39,573 nt of DNA from Verrucomicrobiota bacterium (GTDB lineage: Bacteria; Verrucomicrobiota; Verrucomicrobiia; Verrucomicrobiales; DEV007), in contig JAJRVS010000395.1 in assembly GCA_024277195.1 (NCBI GenBank), positions 1-39,573 of the forward strand, given 5' to 3'. The translations under genes were made by a program, and so were the position numbers. The notes under the pieces were generated by a model. The model was not told the origin of the DNA and did no database searches. It was given only the letters and a program-made list of their open reading frames with translations. The first letter of the stretch is position 1. The number at the start of each line of letters is the position of its first letter. This document shows positions 32,117 through 39,573 of this stretch, one piece after another.

Positions 32117-32869
32117 TCATTTACCCGTTCCAGAACCAGCCTTTTTTACAGGAGCTGGTTTTTTTGTCGCCGCTTTGCCCGGCTTCGCTTTCAGCTCTTC
32201 CTGCTTGGACTCCGATACCACCAAAGCTACCGGCTCACCCAATATTTCCGGTTGGGTGTCGAAGACATAAAGATCCAATACCACCAGAACCCGAGCCAGA
32301 TATTCTCTCAACCGGGCTTTGAATGAATGTTTCAAATCAACCGGCGCGCTACTGAAGGCAATCGCATCCAACCCCGCATGACGGGCGATGAACAAGGCGC
32401 GATATACATGGAAGCCGTCCGAGATGATCGTGACTTTTTCCAACTGGTAAACCTTTTCTGCCCGGATAATGGAATCCAAAGTGCGCAAGCCGGAATTATC
32501 CGAACGGATCACCTGTGGCCCCACCCCCAAGCCAACCAACTTGGCTGTCATATCGCGTGGCTCATTATAATATTTGGAAGCACCGTCACCACTGACCAGC
32601 AAAACCCTCACTTTGCCCTCTTGGTAAAGTTCCGCCGCCGCTGCCATGCGGTTCTCAAAATGTGGGTTTGGACTGTCAGGCGCCACTTTTTTGGACGTCC
32701 CCAATACCAGGCCAATGGTATTAATTTTCACCTCATCGATTGAATCATATACCCTCGATTGCGTCGAAAGAAGCACCCACCAATTGCAAAACAAGACGAA
32801 CAACCCTATTAGCAATATGAAAATCGCCGCCAGCCTGAATAATAGAGAACGTTTTTTCTTTTGCGACAT
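32117..32869 (-). CDS. SanA/YdcF-like (DUF218) envelope protein
   Basis: A 250-residue protein with one N-terminal membrane segment (about 10-34, AAIFILLIGLFVLFCNWWVLL) and a DUF218 domain facing the periplasm. The family pattern is IGLVLGTSKKV, NRMAAAAELYQEGKVRVLLVSGDGASKYYNEPRDM, LRTLDSIIRAEKV and ISDGFHVYRALFIARHAGLDAI. A Lys/Pro/Ala-rich tail (about 225-250) is unusual. ATG 32869 has a strong purine-rich site (GGAAGGGG) just upstream. It is convergent to the pfkB gene. The role in envelope integrity is family knowledge only. Confidence 0.87.
   Translation of the reverse strand: MSQKKKRSLLFRLAAIFILLIGLFVLFCNWWVLLSTQSRVYDSIDEVKINTIGLVLGTSKKVAPDSPNPHFENRMAAAAELYQEGKVRVLLVSGDGASKYYNEPRDMTAKLVGLGVGPQVIRSDNSGLRTLDSIIRAEKVYQLEKVTIISDGFHVYRALFIARHAGLDAIAFSSAPVDLKHSFKARLREYLARVLVVLDLYVFDTQPEILGEPVALVVSESKQEELKAKPGKAATKKPAPVKKAGSGTGK
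32134..32165 (+). terminator. Rho-independent terminator of the pfkB operon, inside the sanA 3' end
   Basis: AACCAGC (32134-32140) pairs with GCTGGTT (32154-32160), with a 13-nt loop, followed by T residues to 32165. It lies 40 bp past the pfkB stop and within the last codons of the convergent sanA-like gene, so one stretch serves as both coding sequence and terminator. Confidence 0.7.
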
Positions 32870-32993
32870 TTTCCCCTTCCAGACAAACAATTGACCCAGC
32901 AGCATTGAGAAAAACAAACTTCAGCAAAAGCTAAAGAATGATTCCCTACTGGAAACTACACAAGATCTGCCATATTTCATTATTTACCTGCCT

Positions 32994-34751
32994 ATGAATA
33001 CCACCTTTCGAGTCTTTTCCTATTTGCGCCGCTACCCCTTGCTCGGCTCGACGCAAATGTTCTGCGCCGTATTGATGACGCTACTGATGTTAGTCTTCCC
33101 ACAAGTGACCAAACACATCGTCGGCGAAGTTATCCCCAACGGGAACAGTAGCGACCTGATCACCGCAGCCATGATCGCCCTCGCAGCTTTTGCTGGCACT
33201 AATCTCTTCAACTCCCTACGCATCGTCATCAACAACACTTTCGAGCAACGAGTGATCTACGACATCCGCTCCGATCTCTACCAAAAGTTGCAACGCCTGC
33301 CAATGCGCTGGTTCGACAACAAACGCACCGGAGACGTCATGACTCGTGTCACCGAGGATGTCACCGCCATGGAGCGTGTATTGATCGATGGCATCGAGCA
33401 AGGTGTTGTCGCCATCCTCCAGATTATCGCCTTCGGCCTCTGGATGGCGTGGCAAAGCCCGGCACTAGCAGGCATTGCGCTGATCCCGCTGCCCTTACTC
33501 ATCGCTGGCGCTTTTATCTACACCCTTACCGCCCCCCAACGCTACCGCCAGGTGCGCAGCGCCACCTCGGATATGAACTCGCTCTTGCACGACAATCTCG
33601 ACGGCATGCAGCAGATCAAAACCTTCACTCGAGAGAAGTCTGAACTGGAAAATTTCAACCAATCCAGCGACCTCGTTCGAAGAGCGGCTCTGCGTGTGAT
33701 GAAAATCTGGGCGATCTACAGTCCCGGCATGGAACTCTGTCGTAATCTTGGTTATGTGCTCGTGCTCGGCTTCGGTGGTTACTGGATGATCACCAACGCT
33801 CACGGCTTCACTCCAAGCAGTATCGGAACCCTAACAGGATTTCTCGTCTCATTATCACTCTTTTACGATCCCATCACCCGGCTGCACCAACTCAACCAGA
33901 TCATCCAACAAGGGCGCGCTGCTGGAGAACGGGTTTTTGAAATCATCGACGCCGAAGCAGAGCCCGGTATCGACGAAGGCATCGAACTCCCCCTGCCCGT
34001 GCGCGGACATGTGATGCTGAAATCCGTCGGTTTTTCCTACAATCAGGATTTGCCTACCCTGAAAGATGTTTCCATCGAAGCCAAACCCGGACAGACCATC
34101 GCCTTGGTAGGCCACACTGGTGCGGGGAAATCAACCATCATCAATCTGCTCAACCGTTTTTACGAATACGATTCCGGGACTATCAGCATCGACAGCCTGG
34201 ATATCCACAACGTGAAAAAATCGTCCCTACGCGCCGCCATCGGTTACGTAACCCAGGAATCCTTCCTGTTTAACGGATCGATCCGCCACAATCTGGAACT
34301 CGCCTGTACCGAAACCCGTAATGACGAACAACTCTGGCACGCCCTTGATGTCGCCAACGCGCGTGATTTTGTTGAACGACTACCCGAAGGGCTCGAAACC
34401 AACGTCGGCGAACGCGGAGTCAAACTCTCCGTCGGTGAAAAACAACGCATCTCCATCGCCCGCGTGGTGCTGAAAGCCCCGCCCATCCTGCTGCTTGACG
34501 AAGCCACTGCAAGTGTCGATACAGAAACCGAAAAGCTCATTCAGGACGCACTGGAAAACTTGATGACCGACCGCACCAGTTTTGTCATCGCTCATCGCCT
34601 CTCCACCGTACGCAATGCCGATTGCATCTACGTCATGCATCGCGGCCAGGTCATCGAACAGGGCAGCCACGAAGAACTAGTTGAAAAAGGCGGCCACTAC
34701 GCCACCCTCTCGCGCACCTCCCTGATTGCCGAAACCAAAACCGATGGCTGA
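32994..34751 (+). CDS. MsbA-like ABC transporter, fused permease and ATPase
   Basis: A half-size ABC exporter of 585 residues. Residues 1-320 form the six-helix membrane domain (YPLLGSTQMFCAVLMTLLMLVF and later segments). Residues 340-585 form the ATPase: Walker A GHTGAGKST (373-381), the signature LSVGEKQRISIARVV, Walker B PPILLLDEATASVD and the switch AHRLST. It probably works as a homodimer exporting a lipid or drug; the substrate is not readable. A membrane protein gene follows on the same strand 27 bp later. Confidence 0.93.
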   Translation: MNTTFRVFSYLRRYPLLGSTQMFCAVLMTLLMLVFPQVTKHIVGEVIPNGNSSDLITAAMIALAAFAGTNLFNSLRIVINNTFEQRVIYDIRSDLYQKLQRLPMRWFDNKRTGDVMTRVTEDVTAMERVLIDGIEQGVVAILQIIAFGLWMAWQSPALAGIALIPLPLLIAGAFIYTLTAPQRYRQVRSATSDMNSLLHDNLDGMQQIKTFTREKSELENFNQSSDLVRRAALRVMKIWAIYSPGMELCRNLGYVLVLGFGGYWMITNAHGFTPSSIGTLTGFLVSLSLFYDPITRLHQLNQIIQQGRAAGERVFEIIDAEAEPGIDEGIELPLPVRGHVMLKSVGFSYNQDLPTLKDVSIEAKPGQTIALVGHTGAGKSTIINLLNRFYEYDSGTISIDSLDIHNVKKSSLRAAIGYVTQESFLFNGSIRHNLELACTETRNDEQLWHALDVANARDFVERLPEGLETNVGERGVKLSVGEKQRISIARVVLKAPPILLLDEATASVDTETEKLIQDALENLMTDRTSFVIAHRLSTVRNADCIYVMHRGQVIEQGSHEELVEKGGHYATLSRTSLIAETKTDG

Positions 34752-34778
34752 ACGGTAGTCGCTTTAATCCCGCTCCAG

Positions 34779-35318
34779 ATGTTGCAACAAGTTCCATTAG
34801 CCCTGCAAACCTACATGCTTGTTTACGCTCTCTTTATGCTAGCCGCCGGCCTGTTGATCATCAAAAATTACACTCGTTACCAGCTATTCACCCCGGACTA
34901 CTGGCGTTTCATTTTCACCCCCGTCAAAATAGCCATCTACATTGCCGGGACTCTCGCCCTGCTGCTACCCGTCAACTATCTCAACTTACACTCCTGGGAC
35001 CACACCATCGCCCTGTTCCAACCTTTTTTCACCTATCTCACCGCCCCTTGGGCCGTAGCCGTTTTTTACCGCACTTACAAGCGCCGCTCTCCTTGGGACG
35101 AGACTTTTGTAGCTTGCATTTTACTCTTTTTTTGCGGTTCCTGGTCAGTAGAGATTTATCTTTTATTCAGAGACGGCTTCTACATGCCTGATTGGCTCTT
35201 CAACATTCCAATCGGAATCACCTGCTACGTAGCCGCCGGATTAGTCTGGAATATACAGTGGCGCAACAGCCAAGGCCGCTACGCCTTCATCGATAACGAT
35301 GAAAAGCACCCCCGCTAA
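34779..35318 (+). CDS. Multi-pass membrane protein, unknown
   Basis: A 179-residue hydrophobic protein with about five predicted membrane segments: 10-27, 46-66, 77-96, 108-124 and 140-160. No family motif is recognised. It starts 27 bp after the ABC exporter gene and is likely co-transcribed with it. It ends in a short charged tail (DNDEKHPR). It may be a partner of the exporter, which is inference from position only. Confidence 0.65.
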   Translation: MLQQVPLALQTYMLVYALFMLAAGLLIIKNYTRYQLFTPDYWRFIFTPVKIAIYIAGTLALLLPVNYLNLHSWDHTIALFQPFFTYLTAPWAVAVFYRTYKRRSPWDETFVACILLFFCGSWSVEIYLLFRDGFYMPDWLFNIPIGITCYVAAGLVWNIQWRNSQGRYAFIDNDEKHPR

Positions 35319-35348
35319 TCAATTCCACCATCTCCACGCCCCCACTCA

Positions 35349-35382
35349 ACTTAAATATTGAGTGAGGTCTGACCCTTTACCG
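35349..35382 (+). repeat. 34-bp direct repeat, copy A
   Basis: Copy A differs from copy B (35434-35467) at 6 of 34 positions and shares the core CTGACCCT. Between the two copies a shorter tandem repeat recurs (CGACTCA twice, 19-20 bp apart). The pattern resembles end sequences of REP-type elements linked to RAYT transposases; that link is inference. Confidence 0.55.
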
Positions 35383-35433
35383 ACTCATGACCTTTTATCG
35401 ACTCAAGTGAAACCCGCCCATTTGCGGCCCACA

Positions 35434-35467
35434 ACTTTAATATTGCATGAGGCCTGACCCTCTCCCG
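35434..35467 (+). repeat. 34-bp direct repeat, copy B
   Basis: The second copy of the 35349-35382 repeat, 28/34 identical, 85 bp downstream in the same orientation. It is followed 25 bp later by the hairpin cluster. Confidence 0.55.
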
Positions 35468-35491
35468 CTTTCCCAACCTCCTTGCAACCCA

Positions 35492-35570
35492 AGCCCAAAG
35501 GGCTGCCCCTATGTCAGCCCCGGACAACGTCCGGGGTAAAATTCATCCTCATTTTCAGCACCCCCGGTGC
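35492..35570. repeat. Cluster of three perfect hairpins, REP/BIME-like
   Basis: AGCCC-AAA-GGGCT (35492-35504), CCCCGGAC-AAC-GTCCGGGG (35518-35536) and GCACC-CCC-GGTGC (35558-35570) lie in 79 bp. All three have 3-nt loops and perfect stems. The arrangement is typical of repetitive extragenic palindromes. Confidence 0.6.
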
Positions 35571-35751
35571 GGCCCTAATCCTTCCGCCCCTCAATTCTAT
35601 CTCCAGCACGCACAAGTATGGTTTTGCTTGGGGAATCTCCCCTGACCTCTCGACCTAATGTCATCGCAATTAATCCCAAATTGAATTATTTCCACCAATA
35701 AAAAATAACTTTTAAGCTGGAAAATTTGGACGTATCTGACATGATCAGCTT

Positions 35752-36282
35752 ATGAAGCAGGCAATAACCTTTTTACTGACCTTTATTCTTTCCCACCTTA
35801 TCCTCCAGTCAGGCTTTTCGCAAGATCCGACACCCGTTTTCGAAGCCGCTGATGGCCAGGCTATCACTGCCAAGCTCGGCCAAAGAATCACCGTGAGGGG
35901 CACGGTCACCGAAGTCAGAAAAACCAGCAGCGGCACCAACTTCATCAACTTTGAAAACAGCGACTTTTATTTGGTGACCTTCAAAAGTGATTTGACCGCT
36001 TTTGAAAAGGGCGAGCCCGCTGAACTTTACCAAGGCAAACACCTCGCAGTCACCGGAGTGGTTTCAACCTACAAAGGGAAACCTCAAATGAAACTCGCCC
36101 ACCCTGACATGGTCAAAATAATCACTGGCGACGCCCCACTGCCTGCAGGCAAAAAGCAGTCCAAGCAAGTGAGCAAAAAGACCAAGCCTAAGACTACAAG
36201 CTCCAAAAGTGAAAGTAAAAGCAAAACCAGCGAACAAAAAAAGAAGGCCACCCCCGTCAATGCTAAAAAATATTTCAAATAG
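35752..36282 (+). CDS. Secreted OB-fold-like protein with Lys/Ser-rich tail
   Basis: A 176-residue protein with a signal peptide (residues 1-23, MKQAITFLLTFILSHLILQ...FS). A compact domain (about 30-125) shows an OB-fold-like pattern: GQRITVRGTVTEVRKTSSGTNFINFEN and LYQGKHLAVTGVVSTYKGKPQMKLAHPDMVKII. It resembles exported nucleic-acid-binding-like modules. The C-terminal 45 residues are almost all Lys, Ser and Thr, a positively charged tail. It stands alone on the plus strand. Function unknown. Confidence 0.7.
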   Translation: MKQAITFLLTFILSHLILQSGFSQDPTPVFEAADGQAITAKLGQRITVRGTVTEVRKTSSGTNFINFENSDFYLVTFKSDLTAFEKGEPAELYQGKHLAVTGVVSTYKGKPQMKLAHPDMVKIITGDAPLPAGKKQSKQVSKKTKPKTTSSKSESKSKTSEQKKKATPVNAKKYFK

Positions 36283-36319
36283 GTAGTCCTCCCCTCTCCC
36301 CAAAAAAGCAATCCCCTTG

Positions 36320-38773
36320 TTATTTTTTCACAGCATGCGGAGGCTTTGCTTTAGTCTTACCCGCCCCCATCGACAGCCCCCGGGCGACATCTTGCAAAGT
36401 GCCTTCGTCGAGATTGAATATCGTAAAACCTCCGGTGCCCACTTGGCGATTCAGCTCAATTTGACCAACCACCCGATCCGCACTCTGGGTTTTACCGCGC
36501 AACGAAACCCCTATGCCTGGATACAAGGGAAACCCTTTGGGCAACAGGGCTTTCTGCTCAATGATCCAATCCAGATATTTTTCATCATTGTCAGTATAAT
36601 CCATTGGGCAGAGGAAATCGACATAACCCTCTTTAGCCCATAGTGGCCAATCCTGGGCGACCCACTGACGGCATCTGGGATAATCACGAAACACCGCCGC
36701 CGATATTTTGATACCCGGACGAATGATCCGTGCCTGCTCACTCACCGCTTTGACCAATTTAGTGATTTGCGCACAACGCCAATCCGTATAAGCCTCCTTG
36801 AGCGCCCCGTCATAACAATCCGCCGGCCAGTTTTTCACCCTATTCCCGGTATCCGCTTCAAATTTTTTGCGACTGTATCCACTGAAGTCATTTCTAGAGT
36901 TAGGGTAGCGAATGTAATCAAAGTGAAACCCGTCGATATCATAGTTACGCACCACTTCCAAAATTGACTCCAGTTCCATCTTGAAATTATCCGGATGCGC
37001 TGGATTGAGCCAATCTCCCGGCTCGCCCTCAACATCCACTTGCAACCGGTCAGCCGCACGCAGCTTTTTCACATACGCTTCAGGCACATTATGCCCAAGA
37101 TTATAATTCACCTTCCACACATGAACCTCGATGCCGCTTTTATGCGCAGCCTCGACGCACTGCTGGATTTGATCTCCGTAATTTTCAAAAGTTTTTGACC
37201 TGGGCAATACATCGGAAGGGTAATGCGCCACCCCACCCCACAACATATTGGGCAAAATCATATTCAAACCTGCTGCTGCCATTTCATCCGTGGTGCGCTG
37301 CCAGTCTCCGGGATAGGCTCCGGTGCCAGAATGATTCCAAAACGCACGCGCTTCCACCTCCCGACTAGGTTGTGAACTCAGATAAGCATCCGCAAACAAG
37401 GTGCGGGCACGCTTGGCAGCTTGCAACGCAACAAAACCCTGATTACCTGCCAACAACTCTTTCGACCGCGCCATCTCACCTTGCGCTTGGACAAACAACT
37501 TCTCTCCCGCCTTGCCTTTCACCACTTCAGCAAGCTCGGCAACTGACTGGCAGTGCCCCGTTTTTTCTGCCAAAACCCAGCTATTACCTGCCGCCTCTTG
37601 CCAAATCTGCGGATACAATTTCCCCAATAAAGCCAGCAGCATCGCCTTTTTGTTCGACCAGTCATCAGCAAGAATAATATGGCTAAAAAAGACGCCACGA
37701 TCACTGACCAGCAAAGCTGCTTTCCCCGTCGCTTTACCCTCGCCATCCAGCCAGCGCCCAATCACCCGTGCCTGATGCCCACTGGGTACCGCTGTTTTTA
37801 TATTCCATGAAACCTGTCCCACCTTGGCGGGCAAACCGGGCACCTCTTTATTCTCAAATTGTAAAGCAGAAAAATCACCCGGCTTCTTTTGGGCAAAATA
37901 ATCGGCTATTTTAAATCCCAAAATCTCGCCCAACTCAGCATCCAGGCTATAACAGGCAAAGATTTTTCCACCATTTTCAACCAAATTTCCGAGTGCGGCC
38001 AGAGCCTCACTCCCCAAGCGAGGGTTATGCGGCAAAATAACCAACGGTCGTTCACCCAATGCTCCGCTAACCAAAGATCCTGTATCAATAAAATCACTGC
38101 CCACTCCACTCTCTCTTAGCATCTGGGCGATGCGCTCAGCAACAGCTTGTGATGTTTTAAATTCTGAATTCTCAGCATCAGGCACAACAATCGCAACCTG
38201 ATTCCAAAAAGCCTCAAGCTTGCCAAGATCAAAAGCACTGTCCTTGGCATTTTTTTCAGAGCGCCAGATCGATATTCGTATGCTATCAATCTGATCCCAA
38301 CCCGCCGGGGTGCCTTCCTCAGCAAAATCCTCTTTGTTGAAAACCAGCTTACGCCAGCCCGACTTGCGCAGATACGCTCCCCCGCTGTACCAACCTTGGC
38401 CACTATGAAAATACAAACTGACCCTTGAGTCCACTTGCTCTCCATCGCCCTTCACCTGAATCGCGAATGAAGTCGCCACCGCTAGATCCAGGTCGATCTT
38501 CCGATCCATAGTGATCCGAGCGCTTTCTAACTTCGACGCAAACGGCGCAGCCCAACGAACCGTCTTGTTCTGTTTCCCTGCTATTACCTCGGCAAGAGGA
38601 TCTCCACTGTGCATGGGGTGCCAGTTTTTTCTCAATTTCGGCGTATCGGAATAGTCAAAACTATCAAGAGTTAACGATACCGCCGGCTCCAGCGCCCTCA
38701 CTTGATGCAAGCTCAGCAACAAAATAATAAAAAGCCCACTGATCAATCTTGTTTTGTGCGAATCGTATTTCAT
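36320..38773 (-). CDS. Exported GHL10-type (DUF187) glycoside hydrolase-like protein
   Basis: An 817-residue exported protein with a signal peptide or anchor (ISGLFIILLLSLHQV, about 10-25). Residues about 30-200 resemble a carbohydrate-binding beta-sandwich (FASKLESARITMDRKIDLDLAVATSFAIQVKG, SVYFHSGQGW-like stretch). Residues about 205-390 look like a flavodoxin/GATase-like domain (LVILPHNPRLGSEALAALGNLVENGGKIFACYS). The C-terminal half from about 470 is the GHL10 TIM barrel: EARAFWNHSG, IEVHVWKVNYNLG, the core DGFHFDYIRYP near residue 610, FLCPMDYTDND and GGFTIFNLDEGTL. The likely role is polysaccharide breakdown. ATG 38773 is preferred to TTG 38803. Confidence 0.85.
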   Translation of the reverse strand: MKYDSHKTRLISGLFIILLLSLHQVRALEPAVSLTLDSFDYSDTPKLRKNWHPMHSGDPLAEVIAGKQNKTVRWAAPFASKLESARITMDRKIDLDLAVATSFAIQVKGDGEQVDSRVSLYFHSGQGWYSGGAYLRKSGWRKLVFNKEDFAEEGTPAGWDQIDSIRISIWRSEKNAKDSAFDLGKLEAFWNQVAIVVPDAENSEFKTSQAVAERIAQMLRESGVGSDFIDTGSLVSGALGERPLVILPHNPRLGSEALAALGNLVENGGKIFACYSLDAELGEILGFKIADYFAQKKPGDFSALQFENKEVPGLPAKVGQVSWNIKTAVPSGHQARVIGRWLDGEGKATGKAALLVSDRGVFFSHIILADDWSNKKAMLLALLGKLYPQIWQEAAGNSWVLAEKTGHCQSVAELAEVVKGKAGEKLFVQAQGEMARSKELLAGNQGFVALQAAKRARTLFADAYLSSQPSREVEARAFWNHSGTGAYPGDWQRTTDEMAAAGLNMILPNMLWGGVAHYPSDVLPRSKTFENYGDQIQQCVEAAHKSGIEVHVWKVNYNLGHNVPEAYVKKLRAADRLQVDVEGEPGDWLNPAHPDNFKMELESILEVVRNYDIDGFHFDYIRYPNSRNDFSGYSRKKFEADTGNRVKNWPADCYDGALKEAYTDWRCAQITKLVKAVSEQARIIRPGIKISAAVFRDYPRCRQWVAQDWPLWAKEGYVDFLCPMDYTDNDEKYLDWIIEQKALLPKGFPLYPGIGVSLRGKTQSADRVVGQIELNRQVGTGGFTIFNLDEGTLQDVARGLSMGAGKTKAKPPHAVKK

Positions 38774-38839
38774 AACAGCTAACAATAATGCCCAATATCC
38801 CAAACTACACCACCAACAAATTTACGAACTGAATCATGC

Positions 38840-39573
38840 TCACTTACCCACCCAATCCAAAAATAACTGATCCAAAGCTTGCCAATCTTTTACCCGACTG
38901 CCTTCCTGAGCCTCGGCAGCCTCTTCAAAATGCGCTAGTTGAAGAATAATCCATTGCTGTAAAATCGAAGGGAGTTCAATAACATGCCCCTCCAAAGCCG
39001 TTTCTTTTTGCAGGCGAACTTCACAAATTTGCTCAATCACATCAGCAGGCGCAAGTTCGGCATCCAATAAGTTTTGAAAATCCGTAGGCGGCATGCTGCC
39101 CTTTCCCTCAATCCAAGCACAGCAAAAAAGCGGCCTAACGACATAAAAGAGCTTCTTAATTCCTATTCGGCCTTGATCATTGTGCTTCCCATACACCTTC
39201 TTCGCCATGCATAGATAATGATGCATAGCCTTTTGCGGATTAAAAAAATCCGCGACCATTACCGCAAGTTCCTGCTCAAAACCGTCTGCCGAATAATAAA
39301 TTTCAGGGCTATCCAACCACTCATTCAAGGACAAATTGCAGCCATAAAAAAGTCGTAAAGTCTTCCTCAGATCCCATCCCGCCAAATCCAGATCACCCGG
39401 CAAAAACCTATCGATGAAATCTTTTTCATCATTCAAACCCAAATACCAATCTTTCGGATGGACATAGATAAAACGTATGTCGTAATCGCTGTCTGGAGAG
39501 GCAAAACCCCACGCCCGCGAACCGGATTCACAAGCGTAGAGAACTCGAATGTCACATTCGTGTTCTAAAGCGC
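38840..39573 (-). CDS. RlaP/YcgL-type nucleotidyltransferase, 5' end outside the window
   Basis: The reading frame runs off the right edge, so the true start is not in the window; the 39442 ATG-like start is internal. Upstream of it the frame encodes ACESGSRAWGFASPDSDYDIRFIYVHPKDWYLG, the polymerase-beta-type nucleotidyltransferase signature (GSRAWGF followed by DSDYDIR). The rest (about 200 residues) has FEQELAVMVADFFNPQKAMHHYLCMAKKVYG and a helical C-terminus. At least 244 residues are present. It may modify nucleic acids or small molecules; substrate unknown. Confidence 0.82.
   Translation of the reverse strand, partial: ALEHECDIRVLYACESGSRAWGFASPDSDYDIRFIYVHPKDWYLGLNDEKDFIDRFLPGDLDLAGWDLRKTLRLFYGCNLSLNEWLDSPEIYYSADGFEQELAVMVADFFNPQKAMHHYLCMAKKVYGKHNDQGRIGIKKLFYVVRPLFCCAWIEGKGSMPPTDFQNLLDAELAPADVIEQICEVRLQKETALEGHVIELPSILQQWIILQLAHFEEAAEAQEGSRVKDWQALDQLFLDWVGK

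Larger units (their letters stand above)
35319..35751. other. Repeat-rich intergenic region, no gene
   Basis: 432 bp without a gene, the longest repeat-rich gap of the window. It holds two 34-bp direct repeats (35349-35382 and 35434-35467) and three successive hairpins (35492-35504, 35518-35536, 35558-35570). An AT-rich stretch then runs to the start of the OB-fold gene. No transposase is present. Confidence 0.6.

Noticed and set aside
1-39573. CRISPR array, tRNA, rRNA or riboswitch
   Set aside because: No regularly spaced repeats, cloverleaf-like or rRNA-like stretches, and no TPP-type leader before thiE were seen by eye.

Overview
This 39.6-kb window is a gene-dense bacterial chromosome segment. 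It most resembles Verrucomicrobiota, by gene content rather than by any single marker. It carries an iduronate-type sulfatase next to a Tat-exported Gfo/Idh/MocA oxidoreductase, an inverse-autotransporter-like barrel, a paired two-subunit type II topoisomerase, few clear Shine-Dalgarno sequences, and intergenic REP-like hairpins. The order within the phylum cannot be fixed from what is visible. No rRNA, tRNA, CRISPR array, transposase or integrase was seen.

Left part (1-13000, accessory-rich). The minus strand carries a two-gene cassette: a shortened, apparently active-site-degenerate DnaE-like protein (1282-3720) followed after 10 bp by an RNase J-like beta-CASP metallo-hydrolase (24-1271). 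A conserved hypothetical gene lies upstream. Next comes an AbrB-type antitoxin/Doc toxin pair running into rsgA and ychJ, then a small membrane protein. The plus strand then has a tight three-gene cassette: a double-AAA+ ATPase, a WYL regulator, and a DUF2779 protein that combines Cas4-like and DEDD-exonuclease-like parts. A Phd-type antitoxin/PIN toxin pair follows on the minus strand. The block from the ATPase to this toxin pair lies between two 30-bp repeats (28/30 identical) in the same orientation. The DnaE-like cassette and the AAA-WYL-DUF2779 cassette are the best candidates for an undescribed system.

Middle part (13000-21400, core). parE and parC form a plus-strand pair. Convergent to them is a minus-strand run in the order yfiH, ispE, moaD, GYF/RDD protein, zinc-finger membrane protein, acpS, with short gaps. 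A MarR regulator with its own promoter and a Rho-independent terminator lies upstream.

Right part (21400-39573, mixed). It begins with the sulfatase and the Gfo/Idh/MocA protein (polysaccharide or sulfated-substrate use). An inverse-autotransporter-like barrel and a GlsB/YeaQ-like membrane protein follow on the minus strand. Next are an orphan RelE/ParE-like toxin, a class V aminotransferase and the accB-accC-thiE-pfkB run (fatty-acid and thiamine synthesis plus a sugar or nucleoside kinase). A SanA-like envelope protein, an MsbA-like ABC exporter, a membrane protein, a repeat-rich intergenic stretch and a secreted OB-fold-like protein come next. A large exported GHL10-type glycoside hydrolase-like protein and a nucleotidyltransferase cut by the window edge end the region.
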